Source of the DNA: Gelidibacter japonicus
GTDB taxonomy: Bacteria > Bacteroidota > Bacteroidia > Flavobacteriales > Flavobacteriaceae
Assembly: GCF_010725055.1 (NCBI RefSeq)
Contig: NZ_BJKB01000011.1
Coordinates: 97,340-161,339 of the forward strand
Direction of reading: 5' to 3'
Length of the DNA stretch: 64,000 nucleotides
Each line of letters starts with the position of its first letter. Position 1 is the stretch's first letter. The notes under the pieces were generated by a model that had not been told where the DNA came from, did no database searches, and worked only from the letters and a program-made list of their open reading frames with translations. Position numbers and translations under genes: made by a program. Shown here one piece after another: positions 8,801 through 15,748 of this stretch.

Positions 8801-11335
8801 GTTTGTACCAATATCTGCACAAGTAAAAGAAGTTTGACTTGCTGCATAGGTTAATGTGCCTCCACAGGCGTCAGAAGAACCATTATTTAGTGCCTCTGCT
8901 GTAATAGTAGCATTTCCCGTAGAACCTAAAGTCACGGTAAGAGGTTGACAAAGGGCAATTGGTGGTTGATTATCTTCTACGTTTACCACAAACGAACAGG
9001 TTGATATCAACCCATCGCCATCCTCAGCAAACACGTCCACTGTTGTTGATCCAACAGGAAAGTTATATGGAAAGCTAATTGGATTACCATCTATTTCATA
9101 ACTGATGGTTGGAGATCCTGTACAATTATCTGTTGCAGTAGCTGTAAACGATAAAGTTGAATGACACTGGTCAGGATCGGTGTCATAAGATGCCAAAGGC
9201 GTAGGACATGTGATTACAGGTGGTGTATCATCCACCACAGTAATGGTTTGGTCACAAGTGGCTGTTAGGCCTGCGGTGTCAGTAACGGTCCAGGTCACCG
9301 TATGAGTTCCTACCGGAAGCGGCAGCATTCCTGCCAAATTGTTGGACACAGAAGCCACAGCACAATTATCATCAGTTGTAGGCGCATCTAGGACTAAAGT
9401 TGCCACTTGACAATTTGCATCTGCACTGACAGTTATATCATCAGGACAATCAATTGTAGGCAATTCGTTATCAGAAACTGTCACGGTAAATGAACAAACA
9501 CTGGTCAAGCCATTGGCATCAGTAGCCGTGTACTCTATAGTAGTAATGCCAATAGGGAAAACACTTCCACTTGTTAAACCTGACGTATCGGTTTGGGCAA
9601 CAACAGCCGTTCCGCAATTATCGGTAGCTGTAGGTATTGTATAATTAACAACGGCACCACAGATGTTAAGATCATTACTTAAATTAAAATTTGAAGGACA
9701 TGAGGTGAAGGTTGGGGGGTTAGTGTCCACAACCGTTATGGTCTGTGTCCCTGTAGTCGTGTTGCCGCCAGTATCCGTTACCGTCCATTCACGGACGATG
9801 GTACCGACACCGTCCACGACAGTGTTGGAGATTTCAGAATAGTTGACGGTAAGTGAGATATCACAGTTATCGGTAGCGGTTACAGTGGGTACGGATGGAA
9901 TCGCATCACATTCTACCGTAGTATTTCCAGGCACGCCGACAAGTGCAGGCGGTGTACCATCCACAACTGTTATGGTCTGTGTCCCTGTAGTTGTGTTCCC
10001 GCCAGTATCGGTTACGGTCCATTCGCGGACAATGGTTCCGACACCATTCACGACAGTGTTGGAGGTCTCAGAATAGTTGACGGTAAGTGAGATATCACAG
10101 TTATCGGTAGCGGTTACAGTGGGTACGGATGGAATCGCATCACATTCTACCGTAGTATTTCCAGGCACGCCGACAAGTGCAGGCGGTGTACCATCCACAA
10201 CTGTTATGGTCTGTGTCCCTGTAGTTGTGTTCCCGCCAGTATCGGTTACGGTCCATTCGCGGACAATGGTTCCGACGCCGTCCACGACAGTGTTGGAGGT
10301 CTCAGAATAGTTGACGTTAAGTGAGATATCACAGTTATCGGTAGCGGTTACAGTGGGTACGGATGGAATCGCATCACATTCTACCGTAGTATTTCCAGGC
10401 ACGCCGACAAGTGCAGGCGGTGTACCATCCACAACTGTTATGGTCTGTGTCCCTGTAGTTGTGTTCCCGCCAGTATCGGTTACGGTCCATTCGCGGACAA
10501 TGGTTCCGACGCCGTCCACGACAGTGTTGGAGGTCTCAGAATAGTTGACGGTAAGTGAGATATCACAGTTATCTGTAGCGGTTACTGTAGGTGCAGCTGG
10601 AATGGCATCACATTGCACTGTAACATCACCAGGCACACCGGCAAGGATTGGATCCGTTGAATCGATAACCGTAATAGTCTGCGTATCAGTAACTGTATTC
10701 CCGCCGTTGTCGGTTACAGTCCATTCACGTACAATAGCCCCCACACCGTCCACAACAGTATTACTGATTTCGGAATAGCTGACCGTAAGTGTCGTATCGC
10801 AATTATCTGTAGCGGTTACTGTAGGTGCAGCTGGAATGGCATCACATTCTACAGTAGTATTTCCAGGTACTCCGACAAGGTTTGGTGGTTCATTATCCAC
10901 AACCGTCACAATAAAACTACAAGTCTGTCCTGTGGCTACATTATTATTATCACGTTCTTCATAAGTAACAGTTGTTGGGCCAACTGGAAACGTATCACCA
11001 CTACCAAGAGAGGTAACTAAAACCATGCTACCACCTGATATATCTGTCGTTGGTAAAGCATAGGTAACCACAGCACTACAAGTCCCTGGGTCAGCATTTT
11101 GAGAAAATGAAGTAGGACAATTAAAAACAGTCACAGAAGAAGCCTCCCCCCTCTCAAAACTCCTCTCCAAATCCTCATCAATCAAGGTCTTTATAAAAGA
11201 CCATTCTAATTGATATAAGGCATTATCAGGATCTATGATCGAATGACTCGCGGCATTGGTGTGAAAAGAAGTCCCAGAAAAAAGTGCTAGCAATACCAAT
11301 TGCAGAACGTAGGTGTAATGTTTTTTCATAATCAT
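2879..11335 (-). CDS. Giant HYR/PKD/LamG repeat adhesin-like T9SS cargo
   Basis: A 2818-residue exported protein. The signal peptide lies in residues 1-28. The ATG at 11329 (MKKHYTYV...) matches its paralogues better than the one at 11335. Residues about 66-147 form a first HYR-like domain. Five 78-residue HYR-type repeats follow (about 148-537, each with VECDAIP, TATDNCD, REWTVTD), then more divergent HYR-like domains to about 870. About 870-1950 holds Ig/PKD-like repeats (YQWYQNG; WSASSGTF-type modules). About 1958-2125 is a LamG-like jelly roll (FSIETWIKP, WYHIAVTFDGS, GWMDEVRIWN). The last ~80 residues are a T9SS type A sorting domain (GNYVLKVETNT...KKVIIKF). The protein is probably attached to or released from the outer surface as an adhesin or matrix protein. 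HYR and LamG are families known for protein or carbohydrate binding, but the ligand cannot be read from sequence. Confidence 0.95.
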   Translation of the reverse strand: MIMKKHYTYVLQLVLLALFSGTSFHTNAASHSIIDPDNALYQLEWSFIKTLIDEDLERSFERGEASSVTVFNCPTSFSQNADPGTCSAVVTYALPTTDISGGSMVLVTSLGSGDTFPVGPTTVTYEERDNNNVATGQTCSFIVTVVDNEPPNLVGVPGNTTVECDAIPAAPTVTATDNCDTTLTVSYSEISNTVVDGVGAIVREWTVTDNGGNTVTDTQTITVIDSTDPILAGVPGDVTVQCDAIPAAPTVTATDNCDISLTVNYSETSNTVVDGVGTIVREWTVTDTGGNTTTGTQTITVVDGTPPALVGVPGNTTVECDAIPSVPTVTATDNCDISLNVNYSETSNTVVDGVGTIVREWTVTDTGGNTTTGTQTITVVDGTPPALVGVPGNTTVECDAIPSVPTVTATDNCDISLTVNYSETSNTVVNGVGTIVREWTVTDTGGNTTTGTQTITVVDGTPPALVGVPGNTTVECDAIPSVPTVTATDNCDISLTVNYSEISNTVVDGVGTIVREWTVTDTGGNTTTGTQTITVVDTNPPTFTSCPSNFNLSNDLNICGAVVNYTIPTATDNCGTAVVAQTDTSGLTSGSVFPIGITTIEYTATDANGLTSVCSFTVTVSDNELPTIDCPDDITVSADANCQVATLVLDAPTTDDNCAVASVSNNLAGMLPLPVGTHTVTWTVTDTAGLTATCDQTITVVDDTPPVITCPTPLASYDTDPDQCHSTLSFTATATDNCTGSPTISYEIDGNPISFPYNFPVGSTTVDVFAEDGDGLISTCSFVVNVEDNQPPIALCQPLTVTLGSTGNATITAEALNNGSSDACGGTLTYAASQTSFTCADIGTNNVTLTVTDANGNTSTCNTTVTVNDYIQNATATITSSVASPICSGTSVTFEATNSHLGLITMPDYQWYQNGSPVGTNSNTYTTTGLNNGDDVYVEITAGPCNTLITSNSITMTVSPLLPVSFNLNASANPACTGDSLNFFITDLINGGASPSYQWFLNGAPVGANSNSYGPLTTIVNGDIISVSVTSSATCASPVTVTETLTMTMNPLPTINALGNGNNVSTLTICEGESLTLTGSGGSTYTWDNGVVNNVSFTPAVGTHTYTVTGTNANGCRNTDTITVTVNPNTSITLVSASADQSVCRTGSAPVGTVENIDFSVFNATTVNVSGLPAGVTGVYNAALNRVRISGNPNDSVSGTFPYTITATNSCNTVTSTGVITVYYETPSTPGAINGPSSFLCPVSTAIYYVENDPNVETYEWSVPSTMTITSGQGTNQIEVAITGTVTFLERIRVRAHNPCGTSSRRDRWILINFAAPGIDAGNDIYVCEGTNIVTMAGDANGLSNTEWEWSDNGAGGTFSSVGTYDPPEYCIRWYWWGGCRETYDPPPRPLYAENSTYTLPSGAVAGDVITISLIADSGGFTWCDNIEDTMRIHILPNPTAEFVTTNAVCFGDSLTITGTPNTTVSYSFNGAAAGSFNIGGSGTVTFANQPAGLYELTSIQYTNPPNSNGVGCVNTITGEQVTINEPPTVTAPADITICAGETVNLSGASITGTNASGSWSTTGTGNFSGSVYTPSAGDINNGTVTLTYTNTPSDGVCPGVSDSMIVTINPVPTVNAGVDQIICSDSTITLNGSIGGGAISATWSASSGTFSDPNSLTSSYTPGITSGTVTLTLTANNPQGCGPVIDEVIYTINPASIANAGADLTVCNAGPIALNGSFSGTATSATWSSSTGGTFTPNANTMNATYNPSAADIAAGSVTLTLTSSNPAGVCSSGVDTVLFTFNESATADAGTNQTICSTQTLDLSGAIFGGSATSATWSSSGTPGTISGTTYTPSAADIANGSVTLTYTTNDPPGVCPPASDSIIVTIIPFVYAAASNTTAITSCSDTTLQLMANGNGTWSATPVTPGSVFSFSSTTDPNATFTGESGAEYTLTWTLTNPAPCAIDTDTFTVTLMDCEDNLTFNGIDNSVNFNNTYNLSGNFSIETWIKPNVINSNIQTILSKRNAGNLTTGYDLRLVDNNIQFYANNLSVSRSGITASRWYHIAVTFDGSAYRLYVDGLLVNNRTSTIGPAPNTANALLGAMSRPNNTPTNYYNGWMDEVRIWNTTLTVDQIRLMMNQEIEDVGGVVIGSTTGPLVSTGLNWSNLTAYYQMNRIPNVVGGNLLANVGVNGVLRNMTTQQPESAPVPYDTAANGLWTAATTWEDGGVLQIPHTNGINGSPVEWNIVRTSHNVSSNNQNIKVLGLIVEDNTLSIENSNPNDGQSLEVTKYLKIDGTLDLVGESQLLQPEGSIVDYTGTGYLERDQQGSGSLFNYNYWGSPVNVDGATYNLNDILFKATDPNNLQAITWTSGTNANNATNTMSSRWIYEYSEGLNGDHSAWLHKGATGSFNLGLGFTMKGSGAGNGSSMQNYTFVGQPNNGTITNTVTASPGTENQTLLGNPYPSAIDARLFIRDNIPGSEAHAGSTGSIDGSLTFWRQSTTNNSHYLRDYEGGYASLNLSGGTAATTFPGDMISGLGDAGNLTPGYFIPVAQGFFVTAADDTYQVTNEVVFRNSQRVFKKESSGESVFLRGSENQKRVANSTGYESDDMIQRVRLAFKTPEEAIRPLLLAFTPNNDATDGFDYGYDALNRDAFPSDMSFLIEGKKYIIQGVGAFDINKKYPLDMTLKISGNVELSLTGLENFDEDIDVYVHDSLLDTYTRINTVGFQANLEAGNYSGRFSIVFQPDTTLDIIDQDFKDISVKYLQKTDEIYVKTPASIEVRQVYLINIAGQAVRSWNMTNMNFGQEFKIPVKDISEGNYVLKVETNTNSYNKKVIIKF
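9843..10778 (-). repeat. Tandem 234-bp coding repeats, first three nearly identical
   Basis: Four head-to-tail units of 234 bp (78 codons each) lie at 9843-10076, 10077-10310, 10311-10544 and 10545-10778, inside the giant adhesin gene. The first three differ at only a handful of bases, for example ttcacgac versus gtccacgac and a single g/t change near each unit boundary. The fourth is clearly diverged. This indicates recent unit duplication by recombination or slippage, and likely length variation between strains. Confidence 0.9.
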
Positions 11336-11944
11336 AAAATAATGTTAACACAAAAATCCATTCCAAGTGTTATATCAGTGGAATAGAGAAACGGGAAATC
11401 CTAATTTACCGCTCAGCGAGGGATGTACAAACATAAGTGGATGGTGGTCTAGGAAGAAAAAAACTCGTTGAAATGCTATAATTAACTATGAGTGCAACTA
11501 TAGGTGTTAACGAAATGTTATTTAACGTTTTCACTTGTGGTAATCAGCTGACAAATAGGGTGCTGAATGTTCGGTTTAACAGCTCCATGTTCATTATTAA
11601 AATTTCAAATTCAAGCTTAGTCAGCTATCCGTCCCCAAACACACACCTCCCTTATCCATAGAACTCATCCATCACATCCATACAGCCCATGAGATCCTTA
11701 TCTTTGAATGTTGGGCGATTCCTTTTGAATGTTTGCTAAATTTGCACCAGGGATTGTAGCGGTCTCCGTGTCATTGCCATCCTAAATACGGTCAGCAAGC
11801 CGATTTCGCTTTGGCAAAAAAAGCGGTCAGAAGATGAATTATGGCTGAGAACGGGCCGGTTCAGAAATGCCGCATCAGGAGCAGTTCAGTCAATTATTTT
11901 AAACCTAGGACTTTTCTGTTTCCCAAAACAAAGGTTCACAAAAG
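11336..11944. other. Divergent intergenic region
   Basis: About 610 bp lies between the divergent adhesin and glycosyltransferase genes. Apart from the minus-strand -7 box, a plus-strand TAAATTTG (11737-11744), with a TTG at 11711-11713 as a distant -33 candidate, could drive the glycosyltransferase from a leader of about 190 nt. I recognised no RNA gene or riboswitch here. Confidence 0.4.
11428..11435 (-). promoter_or_regulatory. Candidate -7 box (TATGTTTG) of the giant adhesin gene
   Basis: A TAnnTTTG match lies on the minus strand about 93 nt upstream of the start codon. No clear TTG -33 element is at the expected spacing. Confidence 0.35.
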
Positions 11945-13000
11945 ATGAAAAAAAAGATATTAATTGCGCCTTTAAATTGGGGATTGGGTCATGCCACGCG
12001 TTGCATCCCCATCATCCATGCCTTGATACAGCAAAATTACACACCAATTATGGCCAGTGATGGTGCCGCCTTGTCCCTTCTGTCCAAGGAGTTTCCCGAT
12101 TTGGAAGCCTTGGAATTGCCTTCTTATCATATCAGCTATTCCAAAAAAGGGTCCTTTTTAAAACTCAAGCTTTTCAAGGATTCCCCACAGATTATAAAGG
12201 CCATACGGAAAGAACATCATGCGATCAAATCCATCATAAACACCCACCGCATTGATGGCATTATTTCCGACAACAGATTTGGGGTTTACCACAACAACCT
12301 GCCTTCCGTTTTTATCACCCATCAATTGCAGGTTTTAAGCGGAAGCACCACTTGGCTCAGTACCAAACTGCATCAAAGGATCATAAAGCGATTTGACGAG
12401 TGCTGGGTTCCCGATGTGTCGGGATCACCCAATTTGAGTGGGAAAATGGGACATGTGGAGCATCCTAAATTCACTGTAAAACACATTGGTCCCTTAAGTC
12501 GGTTTCAGAAATCCGAAAGTGAAATCTCCTATGATATTATGGCGTTGCTCTCTGGCCCTGAGCCACAGCGGGAGATTTTAGAAAACAAATTATTGGAGGA
12601 ATTTAAAAACCACAAAGGCCAAGTGCTCTTTGTAAGAGGGGTTATGGAAAAGGAACAAAGGATTCATGAATCTGGGCCTCTCACGGTTTATAATTTTATG
12701 ACCTCAGCATTATTGGAAAAATCGATTAAGGCCAGCCACATCATCATCGCCCGGTCGGGCTATTCCACAATTATGGACTTGGCCACATTGGGCAAAAAAG
12801 CCTTTTTTATTCCGACACCTGGGCAATTTGAGCAAGTCTATTTGGCCAAAAGAATGCAAGAGCATCAGTTGGCACCATTTTGTAAACAGGACGATTTCAA
12901 TTTGGAAAAACTTGAGAGCATCGATCGCTATAAAGGATTGGAGGCTTTTGATCAGAGCCCCAATTTTGAGGAGCTATTTCGCCTTTTCGAGGGTAAATGA
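11945..13000 (+). CDS. MurG/GT28-like glycosyltransferase
   Basis: A 351-residue protein that starts with a Rossmann-type strand and the glycosyltransferase motif APLNWGLGHATRCIPII, typical of the N-terminal domain of GT-B fold enzymes of the MurG/GT28 type. The C-terminal half has IARSGYSTIMDLATLGKKAFFIPTPGQFEQVYLAKRM. This corresponds to the nucleotide-sugar binding region of MurG-like enzymes (R-G-T/S-G...E-Q). No membrane segment is visible, so it is probably cytoplasmic or peripheral. The acceptor is unknown: it is not the murG of the division cluster, whose neighbours are absent. Its last 27 bases overlap the convergent histidine kinase gene. Confidence 0.85.
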   Translation: MKKKILIAPLNWGLGHATRCIPIIHALIQQNYTPIMASDGAALSLLSKEFPDLEALELPSYHISYSKKGSFLKLKLFKDSPQIIKAIRKEHHAIKSIINTHRIDGIISDNRFGVYHNNLPSVFITHQLQVLSGSTTWLSTKLHQRIIKRFDECWVPDVSGSPNLSGKMGHVEHPKFTVKHIGPLSRFQKSESEISYDIMALLSGPEPQREILENKLLEEFKNHKGQVLFVRGVMEKEQRIHESGPLTVYNFMTSALLEKSIKASHIIIARSGYSTIMDLATLGKKAFFIPTPGQFEQVYLAKRMQEHQLAPFCKQDDFNLEKLESIDRYKGLEAFDQSPNFEELFRLFEGK

Positions 13001-14020
13001 GAATTCGCTGCCCACGCTCAATTCACTTTCAATATAAATACGCTCATCGTGTGCTTCAATAATATGCTTCACAATGGAGAGCCCGAGTCCAGAGCCGCCT
13101 TCCTTACGTGAACCGCTCTTATCAATTCGGTAGAAACGCTCAAAAAGCCGTGGAATATTCACCTTTGCAATGCCTTCGCCATTGTCCGTAACTCTTACAA
13201 TGACTTTATTTTTTATCAAGTTCTCGATGCTGATCTCGGTAGTTCCCTTGAAGCTTCCATATTTAATGGAATTGACCACAAGATTGGTAAGCACCTGTCT
13301 GATCCGTTCCTTATCTGCCCTGACCATAATTGGTTCGGGGTACTGCATGTCAAAAGTCAAGGTGATTTTTTTCTTGGCCGATTTCATTTCCAGCAAATCG
13401 AACACGCTTTCCACCAGGGCCACAATATCAAAATCCTCTATATTCAGACTCAAATCGCCTACCTCCAATTTGGTAATCATATCCAAATCCTGCACGATAT
13501 AGATCAAGCGTTCCACGCCTTTATTGGCTCTTTCAAGGTATTTTTTTCTAAGATTCTCATTGTCCATGGCACCGTCCAACAAGGTCAACACATAACCTTG
13601 GACCGTAAACAGCGGTGTTTTCAATTCGTGCGAGATATTGCCCAAAAACTCCTTTCGGTACTCTTCCCTGACTTTCAAGGTTTCTATCTCAAGTTTTTTG
13701 TCCTGGGCAAATTTCCCGATTTCCTGGGTCAGGGTGGCCATATCGGTGGTGATGGGCTGTTTGCGGAGGGTGGCAGATTCCAATAGGGTCAGATCATCGT
13801 AGATCCGCTTGACCCGTCTATAGATAAAGCGCTCCGCACGATATTGGATTATAAAAAATGAAATGATAAATGTCAGGACAGAAAAGCCCAAAATGGACCA
13901 AATATTGAAGGATTGGCTGAGCAAAGAAAATACAGTGAGCAGGGCTGTTAAAATCAAAGTGATATACAATGTGGTCTTAACAGCAAACTTATAGGACTTT
14001 TTTATCTCTTTCTTTTGCAT
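12974..14020 (-). CDS. PhoR-like sensor histidine kinase
   Basis: A 348-residue membrane sensor kinase. Two hydrophobic segments lie near residues 12-60 with almost no periplasmic loop between them, so it probably senses a signal in the membrane or through a partner. The HisKA domain has the phospho-acceptor motif FLGNISHELKTPLF. The ATPase domain shows the N box (VLTNLVVNSIKYG), G1 (VTDNGEGI), F box (LFERFYRIDKSGSR) and G2 (GGSGLGLSIVKHIIEAH). The start overlaps the stop of the response regulator by one base (TGATG), so the pair is translationally coupled. Organisation and motifs resemble PhoR/PhoB, but no phosphate genes are adjacent, so the stimulus is not assigned. Confidence 0.93.
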   Translation of the reverse strand: MQKKEIKKSYKFAVKTTLYITLILTALLTVFSLLSQSFNIWSILGFSVLTFIISFFIIQYRAERFIYRRVKRIYDDLTLLESATLRKQPITTDMATLTQEIGKFAQDKKLEIETLKVREEYRKEFLGNISHELKTPLFTVQGYVLTLLDGAMDNENLRKKYLERANKGVERLIYIVQDLDMITKLEVGDLSLNIEDFDIVALVESVFDLLEMKSAKKKITLTFDMQYPEPIMVRADKERIRQVLTNLVVNSIKYGSFKGTTEISIENLIKNKVIVRVTDNGEGIAKVNIPRLFERFYRIDKSGSRKEGGSGLGLSIVKHIIEAHDERIYIESELSVGSEFSFTLEKAK

Positions 14021-14703
14021 CAGTCAACAAACTTGTAGCCTACGCCTTTGACGGTCTTAAAGCAATCGTCACCAATTTTTTCGCGCAATTTCCTTATGTG
14101 GACATCGATGGTGCGTCCGCCTACGACCACATCATTGCCCCATACTTTATTTAAAATCTCTTCGCGTTTATATACTTTATTGGGCTTGGTGGCCAACAAA
14201 GATAATAATTCAAATTCCTTTCTTGGCAGAATAATTTCCTTGCCATGATGTGAAATCTTATATTCCTCTCGATTGATGATCAATTCGCCAATCTTAAGTA
14301 TTTTTTGTGATGGTCTCTCCTCATTCAATCGCCTCAGTAGAGCTTTGACTTTACTGGTCAATACTTTAGGCTTGATGGGCTTTGTAATATAGTCATCGGC
14401 TCCGGCATCAAAACCAGCCATTTGGGAATAATCCTCGCCGCGTGCAGTCAAAAAGGTAATGATGGTATTGCTGAGCTCTGGAACCTTACGAATCTGTTCG
14501 CAGGCCTCAATACCGTCCATACCAGGCATCATGACGTCCATGATGATCAGCTGTGGGCGTTCCTTCTTTGCTTTTTTTATGGCTTTGATTCCATCCTCTG
14601 CCGTAATGATTTCATAGCCTTCTGCCGAAAGATTATAGCCGATAATTTCCAAAATGTCGGGTTCATCATCAACCAATAGAATTTTTATATCCTTATTTTT
14701 CAT
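14020..14703 (-). CDS. OmpR/PhoB-family response regulator
   Basis: A two-domain response regulator of 227 residues. The receiver domain has the acidic pair DDEP, the phospho-acceptor Asp in IIMDVMMPGMDG, a Thr in FLTARGED and the Lys in DYITKPIKP. The C-terminal winged helix is of OmpR type (LPRKEFELLSLLATKPNKVYKREEIL, then VVGGRTIDVHIRKLREKIG...TVKGVGYKF). I place the start at the ATG at 14703. A frame extended to a TTG at 14718 would only add five residues before the conserved MKNKDIKILLVDDE. It forms an operon with the downstream histidine kinase (one-base overlap) and is expected to be phosphorylated by it and bind DNA. Confidence 0.95.
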   Translation of the reverse strand: MKNKDIKILLVDDEPDILEIIGYNLSAEGYEIITAEDGIKAIKKAKKERPQLIIMDVMMPGMDGIEACEQIRKVPELSNTIITFLTARGEDYSQMAGFDAGADDYITKPIKPKVLTSKVKALLRRLNEERPSQKILKIGELIINREEYKISHHGKEIILPRKEFELLSLLATKPNKVYKREEILNKVWGNDVVVGGRTIDVHIRKLREKIGDDCFKTVKGVGYKFVD

Positions 14704-14843
14704 TAGGGGGTTATTCAAAAATTATACTGTAAAGATAAGCTTATCTGTAGATACTTATAAAAAAGCAGGGCATTGATAACACTATCTTAACCTTCAGAAT
14801 ACATTCTTTTTAACCATTCGTCGAAAACTTTGATTGTTTAACA

Positions 14844-14851
14844 TACTTTTG
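14844..14851 (+). promoter_or_regulatory. Candidate -7 box (TACTTTTG) for the 14920 gene
   Basis: A TAnnTTTG match lies about 70 nt upstream of the ATG at 14920. The nearest TTG triplets are not at the ideal -33 distance. Confidence 0.3.
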
Positions 14852-14919
14852 GTACGGGATTTGCCATAATTTTTAGTATCTTTAATAACGGATTTCAGTT
14901 GATGAAAAATTAATTTTGT

Positions 14920-15264
14920 ATGATGAAAAACTACATTTACATTCTTTTTTTAATCTTCGGGCTTGGCATGGGTGTTCCAACGACGAATGCACAAACGAAT
15001 GCTTCCAAAACAACCCTGTCGCCATCAGATGGTATTAGCGATCTATCGATTTATCCAAATCCAGTAAGCAGTGGTAAAATCTATATCACCACAAAAGAAA
15101 ACCTGACCAAAGAGGTTGAAATTTATGATGTTTTAGGCAAAAAAATTCTATCCGAATCACTTTTTGGAAAAGAATTGAACATTTCAAAACTGACCGCCGG
15201 CATTTACATCCTAAAGATCAAAGAAGGCAACAATTCGGCCACCAGGAAACTGGTTGTCAGGTAG
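14920..15264 (+). CDS. Minimal T9SS cargo: signal peptide plus sorting domain
   Basis: A 114-residue protein made of a signal peptide (residues 1-25, ending TTNAQ), a linker of about 15 residues, and a complete T9SS type A sorting domain (LSIYPNPVSSGKIYI, EIYDVLGKKIL, LTAGIYILKIKEG, ending RKLVVR). There is no passenger domain between signal and sorting regions. Such domains are normally removed or recognised by the T9SS during export and surface attachment, so the mature product would be tiny. It may be a real small exported peptide, a remnant of a larger cargo gene, or a decoy of the sorting machinery. Two ATG codons occur in tandem at 14920 and 14923. Confidence 0.8.
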   Translation: MMKNYIYILFLIFGLGMGVPTTNAQTNASKTTLSPSDGISDLSIYPNPVSSGKIYITTKENLTKEVEIYDVLGKKILSESLFGKELNISKLTAGIYILKIKEGNNSATRKLVVR

Positions 15265-15748
15265 CTGTTACTACAAACAGACTTCTTGCTAATCGCCATA
15301 AATCGACCTTATCACATCACATTTCACATTCACAACTCAGTGATCCTTGGTTTTAGCATTTAAAATCCGATCTAAGATGAGACACTTTGTTTTTAGGGAA
15401 TCAAGAACCTCGTTGTATAATAACGGATCAAGTCAAAAAGTTGTGAGATTTTAAGATTATGCATAAATTAATAGTTAGACCACAAGGCTTTCATGTGCCT
15501 TTATCCTGCCTTTACCCTGCCTTTATCCTGCCACTATCCTAATAGCTATAATTGATTTGACAAGAAAGTGTGAAATTGTTGGTGTAAAATAACCTACTGG
15601 CGGGAATAAACTGTTCCAATAAGGACGCACTTGGTGGAGATGGCCTGAATATCATCAAGAAACTCCTTTTTTATTTTACCATCCTGACCTATTGGAAAAG
15701 CTTTATCATATTTAAGTAAGGCTTTTTTATTTTCTATATTTTTGTGAT
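15265..15748. other. Intergenic region without a gene
   Basis: About 480 bp with no supported gene. It contains the 11-bp tandem repeat at 15497-15540. A TATTTTTG (15737-15744) lies just before the LuxE-like start and could be a -7 box of an almost leaderless transcript. Confidence 0.45.
15497..15540. repeat. Four tandem 11-bp repeats
   Basis: The unit GCCTTTATCCT occurs four times head to tail, with one or two substitutions in copies 2 and 4 (GCCTTTACCCT, GCCACTATCCT). Confidence 0.85.

Noticed and set aside
9843-10778. Four tandem plus-strand open frames of 77 residues each
   Set aside because: They are antisense shadows of the 78-codon HYR repeats in the giant adhesin gene.
11336-11944. 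Possible riboswitch or small RNA before the glycosyltransferase gene
   Set aside because: A -7-like box exists, but no known RNA core or strong structure was recognised.
14703-14718. Longer TTG-started version of the response regulator (and similar TTG extensions for pckA, leuS, uppP, DUF3098, the Vsr-like gene and pnuC)
   Set aside because: In each case an in-frame ATG lies at the start of family similarity, and the extension is short or overlaps promoter or repeat DNA.
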